A program made the position numbers and the translations under genes. Below, piece by piece: positions 1 through 7,409 of a DNA stretch of 64,000 bases (its first letter is position 1; each line of letters starts with the position of its first letter). Origin of the DNA: Corynebacterium felinum (GTDB lineage Bacteria > Actinomycetota > Actinomycetes > Mycobacteriales > Mycobacteriaceae). The notes beneath the pieces are model-generated. The model made no database searches and was not told where the DNA came from. It was given only the letters and a program-made list of their open reading frames with translations. The stretch covers positions 3,162,001 through 3,226,000 of the forward strand of contig NZ_CP047209.1 of NCBI RefSeq assembly GCF_030408755.1. Reading direction: 5' to 3'.

Positions 1-34
1 AGCCTTTCCCCTTCCCGTTGGGGCTGCTTACAGT

Positions 35-75
35 GGCCTGAGATTACGCCGAGGCGCTTTTTCAGGCCATTTTCC
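35..75 (+). terminator. Hairpin at window start, likely terminator of an upstream gene
   Basis: The arms GGCCTGA (35-41) and TCAGGCC (62-68) form an inverted repeat, followed by a short T-rich stretch. No complete gene precedes it in the window. It probably ends a transcript entering from the left. The 75-211 stretch after it holds no gene I can support. Confidence 0.5.
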
Positions 76-211
76 TTTGTGGATTTCCACTGTTCAGGCG
101 GCCTTTTTTCACTGCTTGTACCACTGTATGGAACACAATTGAAAATGAGTGTGTGGCCGGAACTACTCTCTGACTCATACTGTCACTCATCTCACACTTT
201 TAGGATGTGTT

Positions 212-1636
212 ATGTCTACTCAGTCACCGGACTTTACGTTGAACCCGCATGGCCCCGCAGCGGGCTCCACCGTGATCGTTGGTAACGACGATCCGAAGGA
301 ACGCCGCCGTGCCGTCCTTTCCAGTTTCTTGGGTTCTACCGTTGAATACTATGACTTCCTTTTGTACGCCGCAGCCGCAGGCTTGGTTTTCCCACAGCTG
401 TTCTTCGGCGATCTTCCCCCTGCCCTAGGAACCACCCTTTCGTTTGCCATTCTTCTCATTGGCTACATTTCCCGCCCCATTGGTTCCATGGCTTTCGGCC
501 ACTTCGGCGATAAATACGGACGCAAGAATGTTCTTGTAATCACCCTGCTCACCATGGGTATTGTTTCTGTGGCAATCGGCCTGATGCCTTCTGCACAATC
601 CATTGGTGTCGCTGCGCCTATCATGTTGGTTGTGCTGCGTACCGTCCAAGGTTTGGCTGTCGGTGGCGAGTGGGCTGGTGCCACACTGATGGCTATGGAG
701 CACTCAAAGGAAGAAAATAAGGGCTTTGGTGCATCCTTGGCTATCGCCGGTGGCCCTGCCGGCGCAGTGTTGTCCACTCTGGTGCTCTCGATCTTCTCGA
801 TGATTTCTGGCGATAACTTCGCAAACCCTGAGCAGTACTTTGTCACCGACTGGGGGTGGCGTGTGCCGTTCCTGTTTTCCGCAGGCATCGTGATTTTTGG
901 CCTGTACTTGCGTTCACGCGTGACGGAATCTCCTGAGTTTGAGGCTGCCCGCCTGCGCGGTGAGGTTCATACAGGTGTTCCTTTGATGAAGATGCTCAAG
1001 GATTCTCCTGGCGAGCTGGTTTTGGGTTCGCTTGCGGGTATGGCTGGTTTGTTCATTCAAGGTTTGCAGGCCTCGTTCATGGTTCCGTTTATCGTGAAGG
1101 CCACTGCGGATTCTGATTCTCCTATTTCTCGCGCCGACGGTTTGATGATGGTCACCATCGGTTCGTTTATCGCTATTTTCATGATGCCGTTCCTGGCATT
1201 CCTGTCAGATAAGTTCGGTCGTCGTCGGGTGATGCTTGCTGGTGGCGCGGTGTCGGTTACTGGCTTGTGGATCGTCATCAACATGATCGAGACGGGTAAC
1301 CCTGGGCTTGTCTGGGCTGGCCTGATTTTGATGGTGAGTGTGGTTCAGCCTGCCCAGTACGGACCTATTGGCGCGTTCTTGTCTGAGAAGTTTGATGCGG
1401 CGCACCGCTACACCGGTGCCGGCATTTCTTTCCAAGTGGCGTCGATTCTGGGTGCCGGTACTGCACCATTGATTGCCAACCGTATTGTTTCGGAGTCTTC
1501 TGGCCTGACCCCAGTTGCTATCTATGCCACGGTGCTGTTTGCTATTTCTTCGTTTGCGATTTGGCGCTCAAAGGAAACTGCCCATGTGGAAACTCACGAA
1601 GAGCGCTTCCAAGAAACTGCGGTGTTCAAAGCGTAG
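212..1636 (+). CDS. MFS transporter, metabolite:H+ symporter (MHS) family
   Basis: This is a 474-residue polytopic membrane protein. After a hydrophilic N-terminus of about 35 residues it shows the FLGSTVEYYDFLLYAAAA opening typical of the MHS branch of the sugar-porter superfamily, then the loop 2-3 signature GHFGDKYGRKNVL and a second GRRRVM loop after the sixth helix. About 12 membrane segments can be drawn. MHS proteins import small organic acids, shikimate or compatible solutes with protons; the substrate cannot be told from sequence. An upstream in-frame ATG exists at 149, but the start at 212 is better because AGGA lies 6 bases before it and homologues begin with a short hydrophilic leader. 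It is a single-gene unit with hairpins on both sides. Confidence 0.88.
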   Translation: MSTQSPDFTLNPHGPAAGSTVIVGNDDPKERRRAVLSSFLGSTVEYYDFLLYAAAAGLVFPQLFFGDLPPALGTTLSFAILLIGYISRPIGSMAFGHFGDKYGRKNVLVITLLTMGIVSVAIGLMPSAQSIGVAAPIMLVVLRTVQGLAVGGEWAGATLMAMEHSKEENKGFGASLAIAGGPAGAVLSTLVLSIFSMISGDNFANPEQYFVTDWGWRVPFLFSAGIVIFGLYLRSRVTESPEFEAARLRGEVHTGVPLMKMLKDSPGELVLGSLAGMAGLFIQGLQASFMVPFIVKATADSDSPISRADGLMMVTIGSFIAIFMMPFLAFLSDKFGRRRVMLAGGAVSVTGLWIVINMIETGNPGLVWAGLILMVSVVQPAQYGPIGAFLSEKFDAAHRYTGAGISFQVASILGAGTAPLIANRIVSESSGLTPVAIYATVLFAISSFAIWRSKETAHVETHEERFQETAVFKA

Positions 1637-1654
1637 TTTTCTTGCACTTTCGTT

Positions 1655-1699
1655 GAAGCCGTACATGTCGAGTGCCCAACTCGGTGTGTGCGGCTTTTC
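1655..1699 (+). terminator. Terminator-like hairpin after the MHS transporter
   Basis: Nested stems GAAGCCGTACA/TGTGCGGCTT and CGAGT/ACTCG are followed by TTTTC. The hairpin lies between two convergent genes (the MHS gene on plus, the VanZ gene on minus) and could serve both. Confidence 0.5.
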
Positions 1700-1735
1700 G
1701 TGTCAGTGTGGTGAAATCGGTCAGTGCCGTTCCGG

Positions 1736-2302
1736 CTAGGGCTGGGCGCTGTCGAATAGTAGGAGGGCGATGAATATGCCGCTGGTGGCTACTGCGATGG
1801 TGGTCCACAGCCGGTGGGCGCTGCGGCCGAATGCTGTGACGATGCTTGCGCCGAGGAAGCCGCCGAGGGTGTTGCACCAGAGGTCATCGATGTCGGTGCG
1901 GCCGAGGGCGAAGATGTATTGGCTGGATTCAATGAGTAGGCTGAATAGGAATGAGTAGCCAGTTGCTTTAATGATGCGGTGGTTGTGCCTGGCGAGGAGT
2001 ACTGCGGTCATCATGCCGAAGGGGATGAAGAATCCGATGTTTCCTATGGTGTCGAAGAGGGGTGCGAACCAGTTGCGGGAGTGGAAGAAGAGGTCGAAGG
2101 GCTGGAGTTCGAGGTTGCGTACGCGTTGCCGTTGGGGTACCCAGAGTCCGCCGATGCTGAAGAAGGATTTGAGGGTGGTGAGGGTGATGATGACGCAGAC
2201 GATGCCGGTGAAGGCTATTTTTTGGGCACGGGTGGGTGCGGGTGTGTGGGTGGTGTGGTTTTTGTGGGGTTGTTGTGGTGTGTTGCTTTCTGTGTCGCTC
2301 AT
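1736..2302 (-). CDS. VanZ-like family membrane protein
   Basis: A 188-residue protein starting MSDTESNTPQQ. A polar N-terminus of about 25 residues is followed by four or five hydrophobic helices. The stretch FGMMTAVLLARHNHRI, the motif ESSQYIFALGRTDIDDL and the segment CNTLGGFLGASI are the hallmarks of the VanZ/acetobutylicum-phosphotransbutyrylase fold, where the E-S-x-Q and D-I-D-D residues are the conserved core. VanZ domains are linked to glycopeptide tolerance in some bacteria, but most members have no known role. The reading frame is open upstream to 2647, but that part is a His/Pro-rich shadow of the neighbouring gene, so the start overlapping the DUF2752 stop (four bases) is chosen. 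It is translationally coupled to that gene. Confidence 0.8.
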   Translation of the reverse strand: MSDTESNTPQQPHKNHTTHTPAPTRAQKIAFTGIVCVIITLTTLKSFFSIGGLWVPQRQRVRNLELQPFDLFFHSRNWFAPLFDTIGNIGFFIPFGMMTAVLLARHNHRIIKATGYSFLFSLLIESSQYIFALGRTDIDDLWCNTLGGFLGASIVTAFGRSAHRLWTTIAVATSGIFIALLLFDSAQP

Positions 2303-2715
2303 GGGGTTTGGAGGGGTGGGTAGATGAGGCGGATGAGAAACCATGCGGTGAGTATTGTGATGACGGTGTGTGGGGTGTAGCGCCATCGTGTCCAGTGTGT
2401 CCAGCGGGGGAGTGTGTAGCCGAGTGTTGTGAGCATCCAGTTGATCCACGCCCAGGTGAGCATGAGGGTTGCGAGGAGGGCGATTGCGTTGTAGTGGAGT
2501 GCGGCGGTGATGTTGCCGTGGGTGAGGGAGTAAAGCATGCGGGTGGTGCCGCAGACTGGGCAGTCGATTCCGAGGAGTGTTTTGGTGGGGCAGCGGGGCA
2601 GGATGCTGTCGGGTTCGGTGGGATTTGCAATGGCGATGATGATGCATCCGCAGATGGCGGTTCCGGCGACGAGCAGTGGCCCGGTGGGGCGGTGTTCGAG
2701 GCTGCGGGTGCTCAT
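2299..2715 (-). CDS. DUF2752 domain membrane protein
   Basis: A 138-residue membrane protein with about three hydrophobic segments. The motif CPVCGTTRMLYSLTHG after the first segment matches the conserved C-P-x-C-G-x-T-R core of DUF2752. Function is unknown; paired cysteines and the membrane setting suggest a small metal- or redox-linked role, which is inference. The start has GGAG five bases upstream. The stop overlaps the start of the VanZ-like gene by four bases, so the two form one operon and may act together in the envelope. Confidence 0.8.
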   Translation of the reverse strand: MSTRSLEHRPTGPLLVAGTAICGCIIIAIANPTEPDSILPRCPTKTLLGIDCPVCGTTRMLYSLTHGNITAALHYNAIALLATLMLTWAWINWMLTTLGYTLPRWTHWTRWRYTPHTVITILTAWFLIRLIYPPLQTP

Positions 2716-2951
2716 GGTCGCTCCTTGTGGTGCGTTGGGGTTTAGGTGTGCGTGTCCTAGCTTACTGAGTTTTGGGTTGGTGGTTTTGTTTGAGGGTCGG
2801 GTTCTAGCACTCCCCCTATGTAGGTGTAGCAGGGTGTGTGGTTATAGTAGGTGTGCTTTCTTTTGTGGGTTTTACGTGGCAGAATCAGGGTGTTATTGAA
2901 ACAGTTTTGTGTTTCATTTTCACGCTTTTCCCGGTATTTTTTGGAGGCTTT

Positions 2952-3350
2952 ATGTCGAAGGTTCGTCTCGGTGCTATTGCGCTTGCTGCTGCGTTTTCGG
3001 TAGCTGTTTCCCCGATGGCTGTTGCGCAGGATGCTGCTCCTGCTGATCAGACCCCACAGACTGCTCCTGCGCAGTCTGGTGCTGAGAGCAAGTCTCCTGT
3101 TGATGTGTTGTCTTCTGTGTTGAGCAACAAGGATGTTCAAAACTTGATCAATGATCAGCGCGCTGATGCGTTTGCCAAGGAGTGGGGTTCTGCTGGTAAG
3201 ACGGCTTTGTCTGCTGCGCGCAATCCTGGTGCTGCTATTGCGGTGACTGTGCTTACTGCTTTGGTGGGCATTGGGTCGACCGTGGGCATTATTGGTGGTG
3301 CGATTGCTGGTTTGGTCAATCTGATCAAGAAGACTTTCCGCCTGCCATAA
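2952..3350 (+). CDS. Small secreted protein with C-terminal membrane segment
   Basis: A 132-residue protein. Residues 1-26 are a signal peptide ending near AVAQ. A Gln/Pro/Ala-rich linker and a helical acidic-basic region with SPVDVLSSVLSNKDVQNL follow, and a Gly/Ala/Ile hydrophobic segment sits near the C-terminus with a short basic tail (NLIKKTFRLP). The start is set by GGAGG five bases before ATG; an upstream in-frame extension to 2838 lacks a good ribosome site. I do not recognise a family. The layout (signal peptide, hydrophilic body, Gly-rich hydrophobic end, few basic residues) is the same as in the gene at 30605, which suggests a cell-envelope protein held in the membrane by its C-terminus. 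Confidence 0.75.
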   Translation: MSKVRLGAIALAAAFSVAVSPMAVAQDAAPADQTPQTAPAQSGAESKSPVDVLSSVLSNKDVQNLINDQRADAFAKEWGSAGKTALSAARNPGAAIAVTVLTALVGIGSTVGIIGGAIAGLVNLIKKTFRLP

Positions 3351-3372
3351 GTGGCTGCGTGCGTGCATGTTT

Positions 3373-3409
3373 AAAAGGGTTGGGGCAGTGTGTGCTCCAA
3401 CCCTTTTTT
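3373..3409 (+). terminator. Rho-independent terminator after the small secreted protein gene
   Basis: AAAAGGGTTGG pairs with CCAACCCTTTT around a short loop and is followed by a T run. The hairpin is symmetric enough to serve the convergent lipoprotein gene too. Confidence 0.9.
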
Positions 3410-3492
3410 GTGCTGCTTATGCGTGTCGACGTCGTCACGCTAGACTCGTTTCCCGCGCACGGTTGGCGCGGGGTTAAAGGCTGCGGTGGTGT

Positions 3493-4467
3493 TTAGCCCT
3501 CGGGCATTGCCGAGGAGTGGTGGCTTGAGATCTTCCACTGATTGCCGTCCCACTTGTAGGTGTAGGTGAAGCGGGCGGATACGGTTGTGCCATCTTCATA
3601 CTTGAAGGTGTACAAGCCGGCATCGGTGGCGGTGTTGCAGCCCTTGGTGGTCCAGCGTTGGTCGATGGTTCCTACGGGCTTTTTCTCCAGCCAGTGCGCG
3701 AAGTAGTCTTCTTTTTCCGCTGCGGTGAAACGCAGCTTGTTCGATACCGTGGGCAGCAGAAGCGACTGCTCGCCATAAAGTTTTGCTACTTCGGCTGCGT
3801 TGCCTGTTTGCAGTGCGGCATTCCAGGTATCAAAGAGTCCGGTGATTTCGGTATCTTCTGCAACCGCGCACGTGCCTCCTGAAAGATCTGGGGCAGGTGA
3901 GCCGGTGCTTCCTGTAGCCACGGGCATGTTCACGTCCGCGCCTTCTTCAGGCATGGCGGAGGAGTGGTGAGTGGTGATCTTCCATTCATCACCTTCGAGG
4001 CCATAGACGAAGGTGTAGCGTGCGGGCACTTTAGTACCGTCGGCGTAGGTGAAGGTGTAGGTTCCGGCGTCGATAGCGTAGTCGCAGTCGATTTCAATCC
4101 AGCGTTCGTTGACCACACCGGAGGGTTTTTTCTCCAGCCAGTGAGCGAAATAGTCTTCTTTTTCCGCTGCTGTTGTGCGCGGCTGGTTTGAAACAGTGGG
4201 CAAAAGTACAGATTCGCTGGCGTAGTTTTCCATGACCTTTTTCGCATCGCCGCTTTCAAGGTCTTCATTCCAGCGTTCAAAAAGTGCGGCGATTTCCGCT
4301 TCTGTTGTTGCCTTGCAGGAATCTTTCTCAGCGGCAACATCTTCGGTGGTCATAGTACCGGCATCAGCTGCGGTGGTTTCGCTAGTGCTGGTGGTGGGGG
4401 CTTGGCTACAGCCGGTTAACACTAGCGATAAAGCTGCGGCACAACCGAATGCGTACTTGATTTTCAA
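3493..4467 (-). CDS. Lipoprotein with two tandem CaMKII-AD/NTF2-like domains
   Basis: A 324-residue lipoprotein starting at TTG (GGAAGGA about nine bases upstream). The lipobox LTGC ends the signal peptide at residue 20. Two copies of one domain follow, roughly residues 52-175 and 200-323. Both contain EIAALFxxWNxxLxxG, a LLPTVSN segment, AAEKEDYFAHWLEKKP, a YTFxYxDGT strand, ARxTxxY and the terminal ISSHHSSAMPE-type motif. These are the conserved blocks of the PF08332 CaMKII-association/SgcJ-EcaC group of NTF2-like folds. The copies are clearly an internal duplication. The protein is expected on the outer face of the membrane; no catalytic role is established for such secreted members. The long AT-rich stretch upstream (4468-4690) carries its promoter and no gene. 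Confidence 0.82.
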   Translation of the reverse strand: MKIKYAFGCAAALSLVLTGCSQAPTTSTSETTAADAGTMTTEDVAAEKDSCKATTEAEIAALFERWNEDLESGDAKKVMENYASESVLLPTVSNQPRTTAAEKEDYFAHWLEKKPSGVVNERWIEIDCDYAIDAGTYTFTYADGTKVPARYTFVYGLEGDEWKITTHHSSAMPEEGADVNMPVATGSTGSPAPDLSGGTCAVAEDTEITGLFDTWNAALQTGNAAEVAKLYGEQSLLLPTVSNKLRFTAAEKEDYFAHWLEKKPVGTIDQRWTTKGCNTATDAGLYTFKYEDGTTVSARFTYTYKWDGNQWKISSHHSSAMPEG

Positions 4468-4698
4468 TGCACTAATCCTTCCGAGATTTTATGGAGAAAA
4501 GCAGAAGTTTCTTGGCCAATACTTTTATTATAGTGCGCTTTTACCGACCCCGCTAGACAATTAGCAATTTTCAGACAATATTTATGCTAAAACTAGGCTA
4601 AATGCAATTTATTCACATTTTTCGCCATTTTTCGCGAATTAGTGTACTGAATAACAAAAATTAATTTACGTATTTTTCAACAAAACGCACTCACCCAT
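4468..4698. other. AT-rich intergenic region
   Basis: About 230 bp that are much richer in A and T than the surroundings. No reading frame is worth calling. It holds the promoter of the lipoprotein gene (minus strand) and the end of the COG2865-type gene. I cannot assign precise boxes. Confidence 0.4.
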
Positions 4699-6423
4699 CT
4701 ACGCTTTGATCCACCGCACTGTTGGCCCACGCGAGGGCCCTGCGGGATCTTTCATGATTTTTCCAGCACCGTGGAGATACCGCAGGACAGCGGTGACTTC
4801 TTGGGGATCAAGGCCTGTGCGCTGCACAATGTCTTTGTTGCTTAACAAAACACCCGAAGCTAGTTGCTTTTCCACCCAATCGGGAAGATTGCCGATTGTC
4901 AGGGGGATCTGGATAAACCTACTAACGACTGTGTACGCACGTTCACTGAGCGCCCATTGATCTTTGTTATATCCCACGGGTTGAACCAATCCGTGTTCTT
5001 CCAATAGATCGAAGTACTGGCGCACCACGCGCGCATCGCACTGCGTTAACTGCTGTGCTTTCGTCACAGTAATAACGTTAAAATCACACAGCTGGCGAAT
5101 AATAATCAACGAACCAACATTATTCAGTATGTGCTCCGGAAAATGCTCGCGCAAAGCAGTTAGGGCTTGGATGAAATCCACGCGGGGTTTTCCAGAGTCC
5201 AAAGTCACCGATACGTGATAGTTTTCTTCTGTGACTACAGGGGCTTCACGGCCAGTTTCCAACATTGCGCTCCACATGCGGGAGAATCCTTGGCTCGCGC
5301 GCTCAACTAAACCAAGAATCCGCAACGCCTGCATAAGGCATTCGTTGACTGGATAAGACGCTGTGCCTAGAACCGTGTTTTCATTTACTCCTTGAGGGAA
5401 GCCTCCTGGTGAAATAATCCGCAGCTCTTGCGGGCTTTGCTCAATCACAACTGGTGCTTTGAGCTGCCAATTCCGATGCGCGAAAGCGTTGTAGATAACT
5501 TCATCTATAGCTCGTGCAGGAAAACGAGGAATTCTTATCTCTTGGCCATTGGGGAACACTACAGTGGCCACTTGCCCCGAAGCAGCTTCGTTGATTTTTG
5601 CCAACAGTTGCGGAATCAGTTCAACCAGTGGCCCTAAAAAGTCGTAGATCTCTGGGTCGTCAAATAGGCTGAACTTCTTGAGTAGGTACTGCGCCCTTAA
5701 ACCGTTTCGGGCGGGGGAGAAGAGAATTTCTGCCGCTAATGTGAGTTTCCCGTTGGGCAATATGAGTCCAAGAACGGTCAAGAAATCTTCATCGGTTAAG
5801 GGAACATTCAATGGTTTCTGTTCTGCAGTAACGCGTCGTTGATAAAGAGATTTTCCGTAAGCTAACGCTTCTGGGCTCAGATCATTGAGGTCAAGTGTTG
5901 ACTGATAAAAAGTGTAATCAGGGTTCGAACGACGGTGCTGCAGTCTGCGCAATTCTTCGGGCTCTAATGGTATGCACGCATCTTTCACTCGATATGTTGC
6001 CGAGCCGTTTGTCCGCTGAATAACGCTCAGTCCCCGCGGAACTGTAAACACTATCAGTCGCTTGTCATGGAAAATAAGCTCTTCAGCGTGCACCTGAAAT
6101 TTCGGTTGAGTCCTGTCATAAACTGCCTGCCTTAAACTATGCACATCGGCGCTTGTGCCACGAAAAGCCTCAGGGCCTCGTGCTTTATCACTGACTCCCA
6201 AGATTAGGTAGGCATATTCTTCTTCGCCATTGGCAAAGCATATGCACGCATCAGTGATGAGATCTTTGAGTTTGTCTTTCACACGTTGGTCGGTGCCGTA
6301 GTTGTGGCGTGTTGGTTCCTCTTTGAAGTCCAACGTAGCATCTTCACAATCTGCAGCACGTTCGCCTGCCCAAATTCGATTCAAGGCTTCGTACACGTGC
6401 TGATTGAAATGTCCTGCATTCAT
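4699..6423 (-). CDS. AlbA_2/HATPase domain transcriptional regulator-like protein (COG2865 type)
   Basis: A 574-residue cytoplasmic protein. Residues about 25-150 form an AlbA_2 (Schlafen-like) putative nucleic-acid-binding domain, recognisable from LDFKEEPTRHN, the NGEEEYAYLILGVSD strand-turn and the terminal ATYRVKDACIPLEPEEL. Residues about 290-390 resemble the ATP-binding HATPase_c_4 module, with IDEVIYNAFAHRNW, LRIISPGGFPQGV and the NECLMQALRILGLVERASQGFSRM block. Winged-helix segments follow (TVTKAQQLTQCDARVVRQYF and DIVQRTGLDPQEV). This order is that of COG2865 proteins, called predicted regulators and sometimes tied to phage defence or stress. The gene stands alone. Its start has no ribosome site and lies shortly after a -10-like TACACT, so a leaderless transcript is likely. 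The operator array just upstream suggests self-control. Confidence 0.82.
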   Translation of the reverse strand: MNAGHFNQHVYEALNRIWAGERAADCEDATLDFKEEPTRHNYGTDQRVKDKLKDLITDACICFANGEEEYAYLILGVSDKARGPEAFRGTSADVHSLRQAVYDRTQPKFQVHAEELIFHDKRLIVFTVPRGLSVIQRTNGSATYRVKDACIPLEPEELRRLQHRRSNPDYTFYQSTLDLNDLSPEALAYGKSLYQRRVTAEQKPLNVPLTDEDFLTVLGLILPNGKLTLAAEILFSPARNGLRAQYLLKKFSLFDDPEIYDFLGPLVELIPQLLAKINEAASGQVATVVFPNGQEIRIPRFPARAIDEVIYNAFAHRNWQLKAPVVIEQSPQELRIISPGGFPQGVNENTVLGTASYPVNECLMQALRILGLVERASQGFSRMWSAMLETGREAPVVTEENYHVSVTLDSGKPRVDFIQALTALREHFPEHILNNVGSLIIIRQLCDFNVITVTKAQQLTQCDARVVRQYFDLLEEHGLVQPVGYNKDQWALSERAYTVVSRFIQIPLTIGNLPDWVEKQLASGVLLSNKDIVQRTGLDPQEVTAVLRYLHGAGKIMKDPAGPSRGPTVRWIKA

Positions 6424-6445
6424 GCTTATCTAGTGTAGCCACATT

Positions 6446-6485
6446 GAGTTCTTTTTGAGTTGTTGAAAGAACTCAAAAAGAACTC
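6446..6485. promoter_or_regulatory. Perfect 16+16 bp inverted repeat, likely operator of the COG2865-type gene
   Basis: The arms at 6446-6461 and 6470-6485 are exact reverse complements around an 8-bp spacer. Each arm holds two half-sites 11 bp apart: GAGTT at 6446 and 6457, and AACTC at 6470 and 6481. The repeat lies 23-62 bp upstream of the ATG, across the expected promoter. Half-sites one helical turn apart fit binding of a dimer or tetramer to one DNA face. Confidence 0.75.
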
Positions 6486-6549
6486 AGCGCATGTTTCCTC
6501 CCTTTTCACGCCCCAGATGATGCATTAGTGCAGCTCAGGGTAGTTGTTG

Positions 6550-6565
6550 GAGTTGTTTAAAACTT
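6550..6565. promoter_or_regulatory. Second operator-like site, GAGTT-N6-AACTT
   Basis: GAGTTGTTTAAAACTT repeats the half-site pair of the inverted repeat nearer the gene, with the same 11-bp step. It lies about 130 bp upstream of the start of the COG2865-type gene. Confidence 0.5.
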
Positions 6566-6620
6566 TCTGCCTACGCTCCTGAAAAAATCAAGCGTTTGCG
6601 CAGGTCATCATAATTGTTTG

Positions 6621-6636
6621 GAGTTGTTTAAAACTC
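6621..6636. promoter_or_regulatory. Third operator-like site, GAGTT-N6-AACTC
   Basis: GAGTTGTTTAAAACTC is nearly identical to the site at 6550 (a shared 16-base stretch GGAGTTGTTTAAAACT) and has the perfect half-site pair GAGTT/AACTC with the 11-bp step. The rest of 6486-6721 holds no gene. Confidence 0.55.
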
Positions 6637-6721
6637 ATAAAGAACAGTGCGCCCGCCACAACCGCTCACATTGCCTGCCTATGCTTTGCGCCGCCACCCC
6701 TTTCCGGAATCACAGCAGCGT

Positions 6722-7192
6722 CTAGTATTTGCTCAGTGATTCGATGAAAGCCATGATGAACAGGCCGAATATCAGCCAACCGATGAGTGCAAAAACCAGC
6801 GAAATTATTGCCCATGTTAAAGACTGGCGCGAGGCTCGCACAGAGTCATACTGCCTACCCATTTGCCACAGTTTGTCCACTTTCACAGAAAAGTACACAC
6901 TGACCAAGCCCAGAAACGGAAAACCAAAAATAGCACTGAGAACCGATAAAAGCATGTAATCTTTGGGTTTTGCTACTGATGCTTGCCCATACATAGAGGG
7001 CTGGGGATTATTTGCCAGATACTCAGGAAACACAGCAGCGGACTGATAGGGTTCAGCAGGATAACCGAGCGTATGTGCGCGGGGGTCGGAAAAATTTTGT
7101 GGTGTGCTCATCGCAGAATAGGGGTTGGCGCTATTCCATTGAGGGTGCGAGCTGGGGATGGCGGGATTGTGAAAGCCGTCGTTGTTGTTCAC
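6722..7192 (-). CDS. CD225/dispanin-like membrane protein
   Basis: A 156-residue protein starting at GTG with AGGAG nine bases upstream. Residues 1-75 are a Pro/Asn/Ser/Tyr-rich, probably disordered cytoplasmic arm. Two membrane segments follow (about 80-103 and 125-150). The loop between them, VYFSVKVDKLWQMGRQYDSVRASRQSLTW, carries the W-x2-G-x4-A-x2-AS-x3-W pattern of the CD225/dispanin (interferon-induced transmembrane protein) family. Bacterial members are common in Actinobacteria and have no settled function. It stands alone between the operator region and the leuS terminator. Confidence 0.72.
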   Translation of the reverse strand: MNNNDGFHNPAIPSSHPQWNSANPYSAMSTPQNFSDPRAHTLGYPAEPYQSAAVFPEYLANNPQPSMYGQASVAKPKDYMLLSVLSAIFGFPFLGLVSVYFSVKVDKLWQMGRQYDSVRASRQSLTWAIISLVFALIGWLIFGLFIMAFIESLSKY

Positions 7193-7353
7193 TAAGGCGT
7201 TCTCCTATCGTGAGGGAATTTAAGGTGCTATGCGTGCATAGTTTAATATTCTCCTTTTTGATGAACCCACAGTTTTTCTTAAATTTTTTGTGTGACTATC
7301 GCTGTGCGCAGGCGCTAAAACGGTGGCAAAGGATGGGGTGCACACAAAGCTGT

Positions 7354-7392
7354 GTACCCCTGTGCCCACCACAGGATGGGGCACAGGGGTAC
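7354..7392 (-). terminator. Strong hairpin after leuS
   Basis: Perfect 14-bp arms GTACCCCTGTGCCC and GGGCACAGGGGTAC enclose an 11-base loop just past the leuS stop. There is no clear T run on either side, so it may act as a transcript-stabilising end or a weak terminator. Confidence 0.55.
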
Positions 7393-7409
7393 GCAATGAG
7401 CAGTGGAGG

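Noticed and set aside
1736..2647. 303-codon minus-strand frame containing the VanZ-like gene
   Set aside because: The first 115 codons are His/Pro/Thr-rich shadow of the DUF2752 gene; the real protein begins at 2302.
3421..3440. Palindrome GCGTG.CGACGTCG.CACGC sharing 18 of 20 bases with the trpG-trpD palindrome
   Set aside because: A 14-base shared core between two places is expected by chance many times in 64 kb; the position between convergent terminators gives no role.
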